A DNA stretch of 64,000 bases from assembly GCF_030915465.1 (NCBI RefSeq), contig NZ_CP133267.1:1525001-1589000 (forward strand), written 5' to 3'. The position numbers and the translations under genes are program-made. Shown piece by piece: positions 18,475 through 27,439 of the stretch. The DNA is from Neobacillus sp. PS3-34 (GTDB lineage Bacteria; Bacillota; Bacilli; Bacillales; Cytobacillaceae). Every line of letters starts with the position of its first letter. Position 1 is the stretch's first letter. Under the pieces are notes generated by a model that saw only the letters and a list, made by a program, of their open reading frames with translations, ran no database searches and was not told the DNA's origin.

Positions 18475-19566
18475 GTATTCTTCATAAATTCTGCGCATTT
18501 TCTGATGCGATACAGGAAAAGCATATTGCTCCATCTCTTCAAATGAAACGAGCTTCCATTCCGGAGATTCCTGAAAGCCCTCTTTTATTTTTCCTGTGTA
18601 GATTTTTATATTCCAGATTAAATGTGAAAAAACATGCTCTATTTGCCCAATCATATTTTCAGGTTCCACAATTAAATCAAACGTTTGATTAAATTGGTCG
18701 GCCAATTGAAATTTTTCATATTGTAGCGGATGGTGGATTTCCACATTAGGAAATTCCCATAAATTTGCGAGCAGTCCTGTTTCAGGACGTTTATGAATCA
18801 AGTACTTCCCTATTTCATCTGTAAGAATCAGGGCTGCAAGCTGAACATCCCTCTGTTTATTTTTCTTTGATTTAACCGGCAATTCTGCCTGTACTCCTTC
18901 ATGAAAGGCAGTACAATGCTCACGAACCGGACATAACAAACAAGAAGGCGAGGTCGGTGTACAAATGAGTGCGCCAAGTTCCATTAATGCCTGGTTAAAA
19001 AAAGAAGGCTCTGTAACGGAAATAGTGGATCGAACTGCTTCTTCAAACACTTTTCTTGATGAAGGCTTTGCAATATCGGCCCAAATGGAAAGTAGCCTTG
19101 AAAAAACCCTCATAACATTTCCGTCAACAGCTGGTTCTGGGATTCCATAGGCAATGCTTAAAATTGCTCCCGCAGTATATGGACCTACCCCTTTTAAGCC
19201 AGATATCTCCTGAGGTGTATCTGGAACGTTACCTGAGTATTTTTCTCTAACTTCTTTTACAGCTGAATGGAGATTCCGAACGCGGGAATAATATCCAAGC
19301 CCTTCCCACGCTTTCAAAACTTTCTCTTCCTCTGCCTCGGCGAGGTCATTAAGAGTAGGAAACATGTCTATAAAACGGTTAAAATAAGGGATTACCGTAT
19401 CGACGCGTGTTTGCTGTAGCATAATTTCAGAGACCCAAACCTTGTAGGGGTCCTGGTCCTTTCTCCAGGGCAGATCACGCTGCTCTTCTTTGAACCAAGA
19501 AATTAAGTCATGCTGGAAATTTTCTATATTAAATTGTTCAAGATTTTTCAAATGTGTTTCATTCAT
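18457..19566 (-). CDS. mutY: A/G-specific adenine DNA glycosylase MutY
   Basis: MutY removes adenine mispaired with 8-oxoguanine. The 369-residue protein has the catalytic Glu in [12 protein letters not shown], the helix-hairpin-helix [12 protein letters not shown] with the catalytic Asp in [10 protein letters not shown], the 4Fe-4S ligands C-x6-C-x2-C-x5-C ([17 protein letters not shown]), and a C-terminal NUDIX-like 8-oxoG recognition domain from about residue 240. GGAGGA precedes the ATG. All key residues are present. The name also fits synteny (yfhQ). Confidence 0.95.
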   Translation of the reverse strand: MNETHLKNLEQFNIENFQHDLISWFKEEQRDLPWRKDQDPYKVWVSEIMLQQTRVDTVIPYFNRFIDMFPTLNDLAEAEEEKVLKAWEGLGYYSRVRNLHSAVKEVREKYSGNVPDTPQEISGLKGVGPYTAGAILSIAYGIPEPAVDGNVMRVFSRLLSIWADIAKPSSRKVFEEAVRSTISVTEPSFFNQALMELGALICTPTSPSCLLCPVREHCTAFHEGVQAELPVKSKKNKQRDVQLAALILTDEIGKYLIHKRPETGLLANLWEFPNVEIHHPLQYEKFQLADQFNQTFDLIVEPENMIGQIEHVFSHLIWNIKIYTGKIKEGFQESPEWKLVSFEEMEQYAFPVSHQKMRRIYEEYKENAE

Positions 19567-19740
19567 TTTTGTTCCTCCAGGGTGTTAAACATTCTGTAAA
19601 TAGGGAATATAATAATAAAATTTTTTAACGACAAATGTAAAAGTAAAACAGCACAAAAATGTATCTCTTTTAAAATTAGACCAAATGGGGATAAACAAGC
19701 AAGTGTGAGTTTTAATATTTTAAAAAAAGGAGGCGATCCT

Positions 19741-20720
19741 TTGGATACAGGAACTCATGTTGTTATGGGGCTCGCGCTGGGAGGATTAGCTACTCTTGAC
19801 CCGGCCATTGCTGCAGACCATGCCACAGCAAGCAGCGTATTAATTGGAACGATAATTGGTTCGCAGATTCCTGATATAGATACGGTTCTAAAGCTCAGAA
19901 ATAATGCGGTCTATATCCGCAACCATAGAGGCATCACCCATTCAATCCCTGCTGTATTATTATCGGCCGCTCACTATATTCGCCGTTGTCTATCCATTTT
20001 ATCCCGAAGCAAACCTGCTCCATTTATGGTTATGGACCTTTTTGGCCGTATTCCTTCATGTATTTGTTGATATATTTAATGCATATGGAACCCAGGCAAT
20101 AAGGCCTTTCTAGAAAATGGGTAGCTTTGGGGATAATAAATACCTTCGATCCTTTTATTTTTGGAATTCATGTAATTGGACTCTTTATTTGGGCGGGAGG
20201 AACTCAACCTGGTTATACTTTTTTAGGGGTATATGCAGTCATCATTTGTTATTACATTGCCCGTATTCTTGCAAAGCAAAGGGTATTGGCAGAGGTGAAG
20301 GTACAACTCCCTGATGCCGAAGAAATTATTATTGCTCCTACGATGAAGTATCATCAATGGCGAATTGCTGCCATGAGCAAAGACAAATTCTTCGTCGGTG
20401 TTGCACAGAATTACCATGTTAGGATTCTGGATCGTTTTCAAAGAATCGCCGTCCCCCAAACTCCGGTTATTGAAGCAGCAAAAAAGGATAAAAATCTTTC
20501 CGCATTTTTATCGTTTTCCCCTGTTTATCGCTGGGAAGTAGATGAATTTGATGATTTTTACGAAGTCCGGTTCATTGATCTTCGATACAGAAGCAACGGA
20601 TACTATCCTTTTGTGGCGGTTGTCCAGTTAGACCGGGATCTAAAAATTATTACATCCTATACCGGCTGGATCTTCAGCGAAGAAAAATTGCGCAAAAAAC
20701 TGGATATACTTCCAAATTAA
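19741..20720 (+). CDS. yfhP: YfhP metal-dependent hydrolase-like membrane protein (two frameshifts)
   Basis: Corrected, this is about 326 residues, near the 327 of B. subtilis YfhP. The N-terminal YdjM-like membrane domain has GTHVVMG, PDIDTVLK and the HRGITHS metal-site motif, followed by hydrophobic helices and a soluble C-terminal domain. A TTG start at 19741 is chosen because AAAGGAGG lies 7 nt before it. The frame breaks at 19963-19968 (TATCGGCCGC) and 20103-20114 (AAGGCCTTTCTAG), both at GGCC. YfhP is described as a regulator or maturation factor of sporulation-linked genes in B. subtilis, but its biochemistry is unclear. Confidence 0.85.
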
Positions 20721-20724
20721 AAAT

Positions 20725-20821
20725 AAAAAGCGCAAGCGCCCAGTTCAGCCCCGACAGGCATGGGCGCTGGAGCTAGATTAATACACACTTGATAGAAGTT
20801 AGTTATTCAACATTTAATTAT
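20725..20821 (+). repeat. Modular palindromic repeat, copy B (short form)
   Basis: Begins AAAAAGCGCAAGCGCCC 4 nt after the yfhP stop. The whole inner hairpin (CATAAG to CTTATG) is missing: AGCCCCGACAGGCAT joins directly to GGGCGCTGGAGCTAG. The 3' tail is more diverged than in the other copies. Confidence 0.75.
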
Positions 20822-20844
20822 TTAACTATTCTCTAGACGAACAA

Positions 20845-20879
20845 AAGAAGCGATGACACCTGAATGTCATCGCTTTTAT
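20845..20879. terminator. Terminator between yfhP and yfhJ
   Basis: AAGCGATGACA / TGTCATCGCTT hairpin with flanking A and T tracts between convergent genes. Confidence 0.8.
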
Positions 20880-20881
20880 TT

Positions 20882-21151
20882 TTAATGAAGCTTGTTTTTG
20901 TCCTGTATTAAGTAATCCTTATATTTAGGATTTTGGGCTACAAATTCGTGAAGGTTTTCTCCATATTGTTCAATCCAATGCCGCACAATTTTCTCTGTCA
21001 TTTCAATGCCTTTATATTCTCTGCCAGCCCGGGCGTATGTTGTTTCAAAATCATCCCATAATAGTTCGATCCATGTTCTTGCCTGCTCATACGATAAGAA
21101 ATCATTCTTATTCAGCAAAAGCTTTGTTAATCTTTCCTGGTAATCTTTCAT
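20882..21151 (-). CDS. yfhJ: YfhJ, WVELL family protein
   Basis: An 89-residue soluble protein with the family core YEQARTWIELLWDDFE (about residues 22-37). The start at MKDYQERLTKLL is preferred because GGAGTGA is spaced correctly; a longer form to 21184 is open but unsupported. Position beside sspK agrees with B. subtilis. The function is unknown. Confidence 0.82.
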   Translation of the reverse strand: MKDYQERLTKLLLNKNDFLSYEQARTWIELLWDDFETTYARAGREYKGIEMTEKIVRHWIEQYGENLHEFVAQNPKYKDYLIQDKNKLH

Positions 21152-21180
21152 GTCAATCACTCCATTGGGATTTTCTTTTA

Positions 21181-21210
21181 ACATAACCTCGATAAAATTG
21201 CCCCATACTA
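21181..21210 (+). promoter_or_regulatory. Sigma-G-like promoter of sspK
   Basis: ACATA, an 18-nt spacer, then CATACTA. The -10 matches the sigma-G form CATnHTA fully and the -35 matches GHATR at four of five bases. It lies about 75 nt before sspK, a gene known to be forespore-expressed. Confidence 0.5.
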
Positions 21211-21283
21211 TTTATACGTGGTTAGCATTGAATCCACTTTGCTTTTCACGTTTTCTCATTCCCTACACAGGAGGTACATCTTA

Positions 21284-21463
21284 ATGAGAAACAAAGAAAC
21301 AGGTTTCCCGAACCAAAATAACAACAAATTTGAAGGCGAACCAAGAGCAAAGGCCGAATATGCTTCAAAACGTGCTGATGGAACGATCAATACTCATCCA
21401 CAGGAGCGTATGCGCGCATCAAACCAACGAGAAAACGATACAAATAATGAATTATTTTCCTGA
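21284..21463 (+). CDS. sspK: Small acid-soluble spore protein SspK
   Basis: A 59-residue hydrophilic spore-core protein. It has the SspK core [18 protein letters not shown] and HPQERMRA. It is about nine residues longer than B. subtilis SspK, the extra tail being polar ([10 protein letters not shown]). AGGAGGT lies 8 nt upstream of the ATG. Its last codons overlap the convergent yfhH gene by 12 nt, which leaves no room for a separate terminator. Confidence 0.9.
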   Translation: MRNKETGFPNQNNNKFEGEPRAKAEYASKRADGTINTHPQERMRASNQRENDTNNELFS

Positions 21464-21823
21464 TTGTCCTTCATCAGTGGGGTTCATCTCCACTGATGAT
21501 TTTATTAATTTCCTTAACATTGAAATTGGCAGGGCCTCTTCGTCTTCTTTGCCGCTTAATCGGAAGCCCCATGCAAAGACCCCATTTAAATAATCAATTT
21601 TAAAATAAGCACCAGGGTCGCCGTCTATTTCATATATTTCCCCTGGCTGAAAATCATCTGGATTCAATAAATATGCTTTAGCCATAATGGCTTTTCTTTC
21701 TAAAACAGCAAACTCACTAACCATCCCCATCTGTTCGGCTTTACGCGCCTGTTCGTGGAGCCTGGCAATCTCCTGCATCAATTCATACTCTGCCATTTCA
21801 CTGTATCTTTTTTCTTTTGGCAT
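21452..21823 (-). CDS. yfhH: YfhH, DUF1811 family protein
   Basis: A 123-residue soluble protein starting [18 protein letters not shown]. It has an N-terminal helical hairpin followed by an SH3-like beta region ([21 protein letters not shown], split here as GEIYEIDGD and FKIDYLNG), as in the DUF1811/YfhH family. The start is taken at the ATG with AGGTGGA 8 nt upstream. Upstream in-frame ATGs have poor spacing. No function is known. Confidence 0.82.
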   Translation of the reverse strand: MPKEKRYSEMAEYELMQEIARLHEQARKAEQMGMVSEFAVLERKAIMAKAYLLNPDDFQPGEIYEIDGDPGAYFKIDYLNGVFAWGFRLSGKEDEEALPISMLRKLIKSSVEMNPTDEGQSGK

Positions 21824-21920
21824 GTTCATTCCACCTGTCATTTCACTTTGTCTGCTTTTACTTAGTATAGATAATTTTGTATGATTATTAAAGAAAAGAA
21901 ACTTCAACGAGGAGACCAAA

Positions 21921-22588
21921 ATGAAATCATTTATTATTACCGGAGCCGGTTCTGGATTGGGAAGAGATTTATCGCTGTTGTTAGCAGAAAAAAACTACCA
22001 TATCATTTTAGCAGGAAGAAATGAAGAAAAATTGGCAGCAGTCAAACAAGAAATTGAGAATCGTGGCGGAAGTTCAGATTTCGTTGAGCTTGATATCAGA
22101 AATGCCGATGACATTAATAAAAAAACAGAAGAACTTTGTAAAAAATTTCAGGTTTATGGTCTTGTGAATAACGCAGGTGTTGGCCACTTTGGCCATTTGT
22201 CCAAATGAAAAACAACGAAATCGCTGAAATGATTGATACAAATGTTATAGGGACTATTCAAATGACAGGTACTATTCTCTCTCATTTAAATGAAGGGCAT
22301 ATAATCAATATTATTTCCACAGCAGGATTGCGAGGCAAAGTAAACGAAGCAGTATATTGTGCAAGTAAATTCGCCCTAAAGGGATTTACTGAAAGCCTTC
22401 AAAAGGAATATGAAGGGACAGGCATTAAGTTTACAGCAGTTTATATGGGCGGAATGGATACTCCGTTTTGGGAAGATAGTGACCACATTAAAGATACCTC
22501 TCGTTTACGATCATCCAGTGACGTCGCTGAGATCATCATTAGCCAAATGGAACAGGATGAAATTATTATTGAAAATAAAAAATCATGA
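21921..22588 (+). CDS. Short-chain dehydrogenase/reductase (one frameshift)
   Basis: A classical SDR oxidoreductase with the cofactor motif TGAGSGLGRD, NNAGVGHFG, catalytic Ser in NIISTAG and YCASK for the Tyr-Lys pair. Corrected length is about 222 residues. The frame is lost at 22199-22206 (TCCAAATGAAA); one more A gives LSKMKNNEIAEM. GAGGAG precedes the ATG. Substrate cannot be inferred. It is divergent from yfhH and convergent with recX. Confidence 0.83.
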
Positions 22589-22608
22589 CTCCATGTCATG
22601 ATTTTTTA
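22576..22608. terminator. Terminator between the SDR gene and recX
   Basis: AAAATCATGAC / GTCATGATTTT hairpin ending in T6; it contains the SDR stop codon. Confidence 0.85.
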
Positions 22609-23424
22609 TTCCTCATGTTCTTGCTCATCCAAAAATCGTTCGATCAAATCAAACGAAAATCCTTTTCTGAATAAAGCCTGCTTCATTTTTTGCTTATATT
22701 CAAAACCGTTATATTTTGAGTATTTCCGTTGGAGCTTTTCCCCTTGAAAGCGGATGGCATTGAATTCATCATTTTCCTGTTCATCATCGACTTCCTTATT
22801 TTCCTTGACAGCAATTTGAATGACATCAAAAGGATATCCTTTTCTCATCAGCATGCTTTCCAGCTTTTGCTCAGCCATCCTTTTTGATTCTTTCGTATTC
22901 TTTTTGCTATTTTTATCACAGAGCTTTACAGCCTTTTCTACCTGAATTTCAAAAGGGTACTCCTTCAAGGCATCCTCCATCATTGATCCTGTTATGCCCT
23001 TTTCTTTTAACTCTGTCTTAATTATATTTATCCCTTTATCGGTAGTGTTCATTTGTGTCCTGACATAAGCCAATGCAAAATCCAAATCATTTATATAATT
23101 TTGCTGAATCAATTTATGCACTACTTCATTTATGACCGGGTCTTCCATTTCTTTTTTACTTAAATAATCCCTTATTTCTTTTTCGGACCGAATCCTTGAA
23201 GCAAGATGACTGATTGCAAGATTGTAGGCCTTCCTGATATCATCCTGATAATTTATTTCCATTAAAGAAAGGTCATCCAATTCCATACCCTTTTTCATCC
23301 GGAACTTTAAAAGGACATTCTCGTCCACACTAAAAGCATATTGCTCACCATTGCCGTAATCCATGAAAATATTATATCTGTCCTGTCTTTTTTGCTGAGT
23401 AGTGATTTTTGTAATAATTGGCAT
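22606..23424 (-). CDS. recX: Recombination regulator RecX
   Basis: RecX binds RecA filaments and limits strand exchange. The protein of about 272 residues is made of repeated three-helix units; the recognisable core is AISHLASRIRSEKEIRDYL followed by VVHKLIQQNYINDLDFA. I use the ATG giving MPIITKITTQQ because AGAGGTGAG is well placed; three extra codons upstream are unsupported. Same locus as B. subtilis recX (yfhG). Confidence 0.92.
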   Translation of the reverse strand: MPIITKITTQQKRQDRYNIFMDYGNGEQYAFSVDENVLLKFRMKKGMELDDLSLMEINYQDDIRKAYNLAISHLASRIRSEKEIRDYLSKKEMEDPVINEVVHKLIQQNYINDLDFALAYVRTQMNTTDKGINIIKTELKEKGITGSMMEDALKEYPFEIQVEKAVKLCDKNSKKNTKESKRMAEQKLESMLMRKGYPFDVIQIAVKENKEVDDEQENDEFNAIRFQGEKLQRKYSKYNGFEYKQKMKQALFRKGFSFDLIERFLDEQEHEE

Positions 23425-23524
23425 CAATCTCACCTCTATCTTAAGAGTAACACATCCACAGAGGGTTTTTTATTAAAATACATTATAAAATAATAGTAAT
23501 GTGTACTAAAAAAGGAGTGTTCTT

Positions 23525-24490
23525 ATGAAAATTGCCATAGCTGGTGGAACGGGCTTCGTTGGGAAGGCGTTAACAAATGAATTACTTTCTCAAAATCATG
23601 AAGTTTTTATTTTAACAAGACGGAAAAACTCTCCTTCTGGTAAAAGGAACCTCCATTTTGTTCAATGGCTGAATGATGAATCGAAACCATGGGAAGATCT
23701 CAATGCTACAGACGTTTTCATAAATTTGGCCGGAGAATCCATAAATAGTGGACGCTGGACCGGGGAACAAAAGAAAAGAATACTGGAAAGTCGGCTCCAA
23801 AGTACGGGGGAGCTGCTGGAAATCTTCAGAAAAATGGATAGAAAGCCGCGTGTCCTTATAAACGCAAGTGCAATTGGATATTATGGAACCTCAGAAAGTG
23901 AACTATTCACTGAAGAAGACAACATTCCAGGCAATGATTTTTTGGCGAATACCGTAAAGAATTGGGAACAGAAAGCAATGGAAGCTTCTTCATTAGGAAT
24001 CCGCATAGTCCTGTGCAGATTTGGAATCATACTTGATCGTTCTAAGGGCGCTCTTTCACGTATTGCTCTTCCATATCGATTTTTTGCAGGCGGAAGAGTA
24101 GGCAGCGGCCAGCAATGGGTTTCATGGATCCATATTGATGATGTAGTGAGAGGCATACTTTTTGCGTTCCATCATGAAGAGCTCAGGGGACCTGTGAATT
24201 TTACGGCTCCACATCCTGTCACAATGGATGTATTCGGCAGGATATTGGGCTCTGTTTTAAAGCGTCCTCACTGGCTCCCTGTTCCAGGTTTTGCCCTTAA
24301 ATTACTTTTAGGCGAAATGAGCACGCTGGTACTGGAAGGCCAACAAGTCCAGCCTGTTAAACTTATTAAAGAGGGATTTGAATTCCAATACACTGAGCTT
24401 TCATCAGCCCTAAAAAATATATTTTCTTTAGATACCCGTATCTTTCCTTATCTTCTAGGCAAAAATGGAAATGGTCGAAAAAAATGCTGA
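23525..24490 (+). CDS. yfhF: TIGR01777 family epimerase YfhF
   Basis: An extended SDR (SDR39U1 type) with the N-terminal NAD(P) motif AGGTGFVGKAL, NLAGESI and the YYG active-site region (SAIGYYG), plus the C-terminal DUF1731 part (RPHWLPVPGFALKLLLGEM). At 321 residues it is about 20 longer than usual, with a basic tail. AAAGGAGTG precedes the ATG. Substrate unknown. Neighbours recX and yfhE agree with B. subtilis. Confidence 0.9.
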   Translation: MKIAIAGGTGFVGKALTNELLSQNHEVFILTRRKNSPSGKRNLHFVQWLNDESKPWEDLNATDVFINLAGESINSGRWTGEQKKRILESRLQSTGELLEIFRKMDRKPRVLINASAIGYYGTSESELFTEEDNIPGNDFLANTVKNWEQKAMEASSLGIRIVLCRFGIILDRSKGALSRIALPYRFFAGGRVGSGQQWVSWIHIDDVVRGILFAFHHEELRGPVNFTAPHPVTMDVFGRILGSVLKRPHWLPVPGFALKLLLGEMSTLVLEGQQVQPVKLIKEGFEFQYTELSSALKNIFSLDTRIFPYLLGKNGNGRKKC

Positions 24491-24504
24491 AAGGAAGGAT
24501 TCAA

Positions 24505-24630
24505 GTGGAAAAAAAGAAAAAGGAAAAACCAAAATTCACCTTAACAAGCATGCAGGAAGTAGCATATCGAAGAGATTTTAAAATGGCCGACCGTGCTGGA
24601 GGCTTTGCCGAAAGAAAATCAAAGCATTAA
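24505..24630 (+). CDS. yfhE: YfhE small basic protein
   Basis: A 41-residue protein read from GTG at 24505, with AAGGAAGG 6 nt upstream. It is lysine-rich at the N-terminus and carries the family pattern QEVAYRRDFKMADRAGG, which I recognise from B. subtilis YfhE. It begins 14 nt after yfhF. Function unknown. Confidence 0.78.
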   Translation: MEKKKKEKPKFTLTSMQEVAYRRDFKMADRAGGFAERKSKH

Positions 24631-24781
24631 TTCTCAAAAATATTAAGAAAGTACTATGGATTACGAATCTGTTCAAAAATTTTCCACTCATGGTGTGTGC
24701 CTTTTTGCTAAAAATAAGAGTACGGAAACATTGTTTCCGTATTTCCAGGTGCTACTTTATCTATGAGAGGGGTTTTTTGTA

Positions 24782-24967
24782 ATGGGCCGTGCAAATAAGC
24801 ATAAAACTCGTGATAAAAATAAAGGATCACTTCCACAAGTGCCAAAAAACCTTAAGTCTGACGGCATTGATGTAGAATATTCACAAGAGCTTGCCGATCA
24901 GGCGGACCTGGAAGCACAGGCTCGTTCCAATGCCGCAAACCAGCGGGCAAGAAAGAAAAAGAAGTAA
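24782..24967 (+). CDS. yfhD: YfhD small basic protein
   Basis: A 61-residue hydrophilic protein with basic ends and the YfhD pattern HKTRDKNKGSLPQVP, then an acidic middle (ELADQADLEAQ). GAGAGGGG lies about 8 nt upstream. An inverted repeat TACGGAAAC / GTTTCCGTA (about 24720-24741) separates it from yfhE. Function unknown. Confidence 0.82.
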   Translation: MGRANKHKTRDKNKGSLPQVPKNLKSDGIDVEYSQELADQADLEAQARSNAANQRARKKKK

Positions 24968-24983
24968 CGATTATTCATGCCAC

Positions 24984-25014
24984 AAAAAGAAGAAGCAGGA
25001 TTTCCTGCTTCTTT
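24984..25014 (+). terminator. yfhD terminator
   Basis: AGAAGCAGGA / TCCTGCTTCT hairpin; the following T run is short and interrupted. Confidence 0.6.
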
Positions 25015-25115
25015 AACTATATTTAAGGGGGTAAAGAAAGATTTATTTCAACCGGCCCTATTGAGAGGTTGTGCAGCTGATTACTGCAACAGAACCCGTT
25101 TAAAATTGAATTAAT

Positions 25116-25613
25116 TTAGAGGCTGTGAGCATCATTTTTCGGATTGTTCTTATTGAAATAGCCTTTGATAAATGGAACCGTATAACGGTCAACACCAAAG
25201 TAATAGGCACCGCTTCCTGCAAATAAAAGTATAATGGCTGCTGTATAAAGAATAGGGTTTGTGCTGGTTGTACCGGCTAACATAAAGTTCAGGTTCATGA
25301 AAGCTCCTGCTACAATCGCTGGAATAGTTGCTAAACCAAGAATCAATCCTAAACCTACGAGAAGCTCACCATATGGGATTAAAACGTTGAATATATGAAC
25401 GTTTGGAACTGCAAAGTTTTCAATGAATGCTGCATACCAGCTTTGAACGGCTGGATGCTCACCTGTTGCATTGGCCAATGCACCTTTCAAGAAACCTCCT
25501 GCATCAAATCCGCCTGTGATTTTTCCCCAGCCTGCTTCGATCCATTGAAGTCCGAGCCAAATCCTGATTACTGTCCAAACTACTGCAGCTTGAGGGGTTT
25601 TAAACCATCTCAT
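25116..25613 (-). CDS. DoxX family membrane protein
   Basis: A 165-residue protein with four hydrophobic helices, the plan of the DoxX/DoxD family. The N-terminal WIEAGWGKI stretch and the FMNLNFMLAG helix are typical. Relatives in B. subtilis (such as catD and mhqP) are linked to quinone or thiol stress, but no specific role is visible here. Start at MRWFKTPQ with AGGAGATG upstream; the earlier ATG is too close to that site. Confidence 0.8.
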   Translation of the reverse strand: MRWFKTPQAAVVWTVIRIWLGLQWIEAGWGKITGGFDAGGFLKGALANATGEHPAVQSWYAAFIENFAVPNVHIFNVLIPYGELLVGLGLILGLATIPAIVAGAFMNLNFMLAGTTSTNPILYTAAIILLFAGSGAYYFGVDRYTVPFIKGYFNKNNPKNDAHSL

Positions 25614-25909
25614 GCTAATCATCTCCTAATATTCATGTGAATAATTTCACAAATACCATTGGGTACATACGACTTTTCCCTTTGTCGGGGAAATAATTTT
25701 AGCCAGCTGAGCTAATTTACTGAAGAAAGATTGTGAATTTTCCCACTTCCCTCTCTTCACTTTTAATATACGCTCAATCATTTCAATAAACAACGGCTTT
25801 CACAGTTTTTTAACATATTAATGTTGGAAATATGAAGAGAATGTGAACAGGATATGAATGTTAATTTCGTTAGTTGAAAATGGTATTATATATATAACTC
25901 TTTACCTTA

Positions 25910-25981
25910 TGTGGATTATGGGGATAAAGCTGTGGATCATTAGAAAACCAAATAATTCATTGTGGATAAGTCTGTGGACTA
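25910..25981. promoter_or_regulatory. Cluster of four DnaA-box-like sites
   Basis: In the 477-bp gap before the M20 peptidase gene, four same-direction sites occur: TGTGGATTA (25910), TGTGGATCA (25931), TGTGGATAA (25961, exact DnaA box) and TGTGGACTA (25973). Start-to-start distances are 21, 30 and 12 nt, close to whole helical turns. The rest of the gap (25614-25909 and 25982-26090) is AT-rich with no recognised feature. Confidence 0.6.
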
Positions 25982-26090
25982 TTTCTTTTAGACCTCAAGG
26001 TAATATCATATAATGGCTATTTTGCATGAATGAACATAATAAAGGGAAAAGAATCATAAAAACAAAAGTGTTTTGGAGGTATGTGATTAA

Positions 26091-27161
26091 ATGTTAATAA
26101 ATCTGTTAAACGAGCTTATTTCAATTGAAAGCAGCACGAAAAAAGGTGCAAATCAGGCGGTCGATTTTTGCGGTGAATGGCTGTCAAGTCACGGGTTGGA
26201 ATACTGCAAGCTAGAAAACAATGGCTATAGAATGATTGTTTGTGAAATTGGCAAAGGAGAAAAAACGCTTGTATTTAACGGACATGTGGATGTGGTAAGC
26301 GGAAATCCGAACCAGTTTATTCCTTTTGAAATCGACGGGAAGCTTTACGGCCGCGGGGCAGCAGATATGAAAGCAGGTGTAGCAGCGATGATGTGCGCAC
26401 TTTATGAATTGAAAGACGAGGATCCAGGATTTAAAGTACAGCTGCAAATTGTCGCAGATGAGGAGATTGGCGGTTTCAATTGCTCTGGATACTTAGCGGA
26501 GAATGGTTATTTAGGCAATTTCGTGATCTGCTCTGAACCCACCCAACTCGGCATTGCCCATCAGGCAAAAGGAGTATTGCGGCTTGATTTGAAGATCAGA
26601 GGGAAATCCGCCCATGGCAGCCGTCCATGGGAAGGAGTAAATGCGATTGAGAAAGCATACCAGATTTATGAAAGGATTCTTAAGCTGCCTTTTACACAGG
26701 AAAGTACGAGTTATTATGACTTCCCTTCTATCAATCTGGCAAAAATACAGGCAGGGGATGCATATAATAAGGTTCCAGATGAGTGCTTAATGTGTTTCGA
26801 TATTCGCTTTCTTCCTACCCAAAATAAAGAAGATATTCTCAAACAAATCGAGAGTGTAACGGAGGGGACTGTATTCGTCAATATGTTTGCTGAACCTATC
26901 AATACCGATATGAATCACCCTGTGCTAACATCGCTCGATCCCATTGTGGAGAAGCATAGCCAGAGCCCTACTGTTTTCTTTGGTCAGCACGGCACCGCGG
27001 ATACGGTATTTTTTGCTAAACACGGTGTTCCTGCCATTGAATTTGGTCCAAGTGGTGCTAATTGGCATGGGGATGAAGAATATGTCATCTGCGATTCCGT
27101 CAATAAATATAAGAATATACTCATCGAGCTTGTCCATTCACTTGATGTGGAAAATCTATAA
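26091..27161 (+). CDS. M20 family metallopeptidase (ArgE/DapE type)
   Basis: A 356-residue zinc hydrolase that removes acyl groups or cleaves small peptides. The metal ligands are visible: His in NGHVDVVSG, Asp in GRGAADMKAG, the catalytic Glu pair in DEEIGG, Glu in CSEPTQ, and the C-terminal His in NWHGDEEY. The dimerisation domain lies at about residues 155-265. ArgE, DapE or dipeptidase activity cannot be told apart from sequence. It is monocistronic, preceded by the DnaA-box cluster and followed by repeat copy C. Confidence 0.85.
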   Translation: MLINLLNELISIESSTKKGANQAVDFCGEWLSSHGLEYCKLENNGYRMIVCEIGKGEKTLVFNGHVDVVSGNPNQFIPFEIDGKLYGRGAADMKAGVAAMMCALYELKDEDPGFKVQLQIVADEEIGGFNCSGYLAENGYLGNFVICSEPTQLGIAHQAKGVLRLDLKIRGKSAHGSRPWEGVNAIEKAYQIYERILKLPFTQESTSYYDFPSINLAKIQAGDAYNKVPDECLMCFDIRFLPTQNKEDILKQIESVTEGTVFVNMFAEPINTDMNHPVLTSLDPIVEKHSQSPTVFFGQHGTADTVFFAKHGVPAIEFGPSGANWHGDEEYVICDSVNKYKNILIELVHSLDVENL

Positions 27162-27167
27162 TTGAAC

Positions 27168-27405
27168 AAAAGGCGGAAGGCCCTGGTTAGCCCCGACAGG
27201 CATAAGACGAATCACGCAGGAAATCCTGATTTCTGGAGTGATTTGGCTTATGACCCCGAGCTGCTCCAAGCATCACCTAAAGGTCATGCTTGGAGCAAGA
27301 TATTCAATGGAGCTTTTCAAAGATGAAAACTGGCTGGGCGCTGGAGCTAGATTAATACAACTTGGTAGAAGGTATCCACATCATTTAATTTTATAATTTC
27401 CTAAA
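27168..27405 (+). repeat. Modular palindromic repeat, copy C (with inserted hairpin)
   Basis: Starts 6 nt after the peptidase stop. It matches copies A and D up to GACCCCGAG, then carries about 70 extra bases, including a perfect inverted repeat GCTCCAAGCAT / ATGCTTGGAGC (27263-27296), before rejoining at CTGGGCGCTGGAGCTAG. The 3' tail is intact. Confidence 0.85.
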
Positions 27406-27409
27406 CAAC

Positions 27410-27438
27410 GAAAAAAGCACGCTGCAGAGCGTGCTTTT
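27410..27438. terminator. Terminator between the M20 gene and hom
   Basis: AAAAGCACGC / GCGTGCTTTT hairpin between convergent genes. Confidence 0.85.
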
Positions 27439-27439
27439 C

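Noticed and set aside
18673..18689. Operator-like palindrome AATCAAACGTTTGATT inside mutY
   Set aside because: It is within coding sequence for a conserved stretch of MutY; the match with 56766 is probably chance in an AT-rich genome.
25910..25981. Replication origin
   Set aside because: DnaA-like boxes are present, but there is no dnaA, dnaN, rpmH or other origin-linked gene and no AT-rich trio next to them; a regulatory or titration cluster is more likely.
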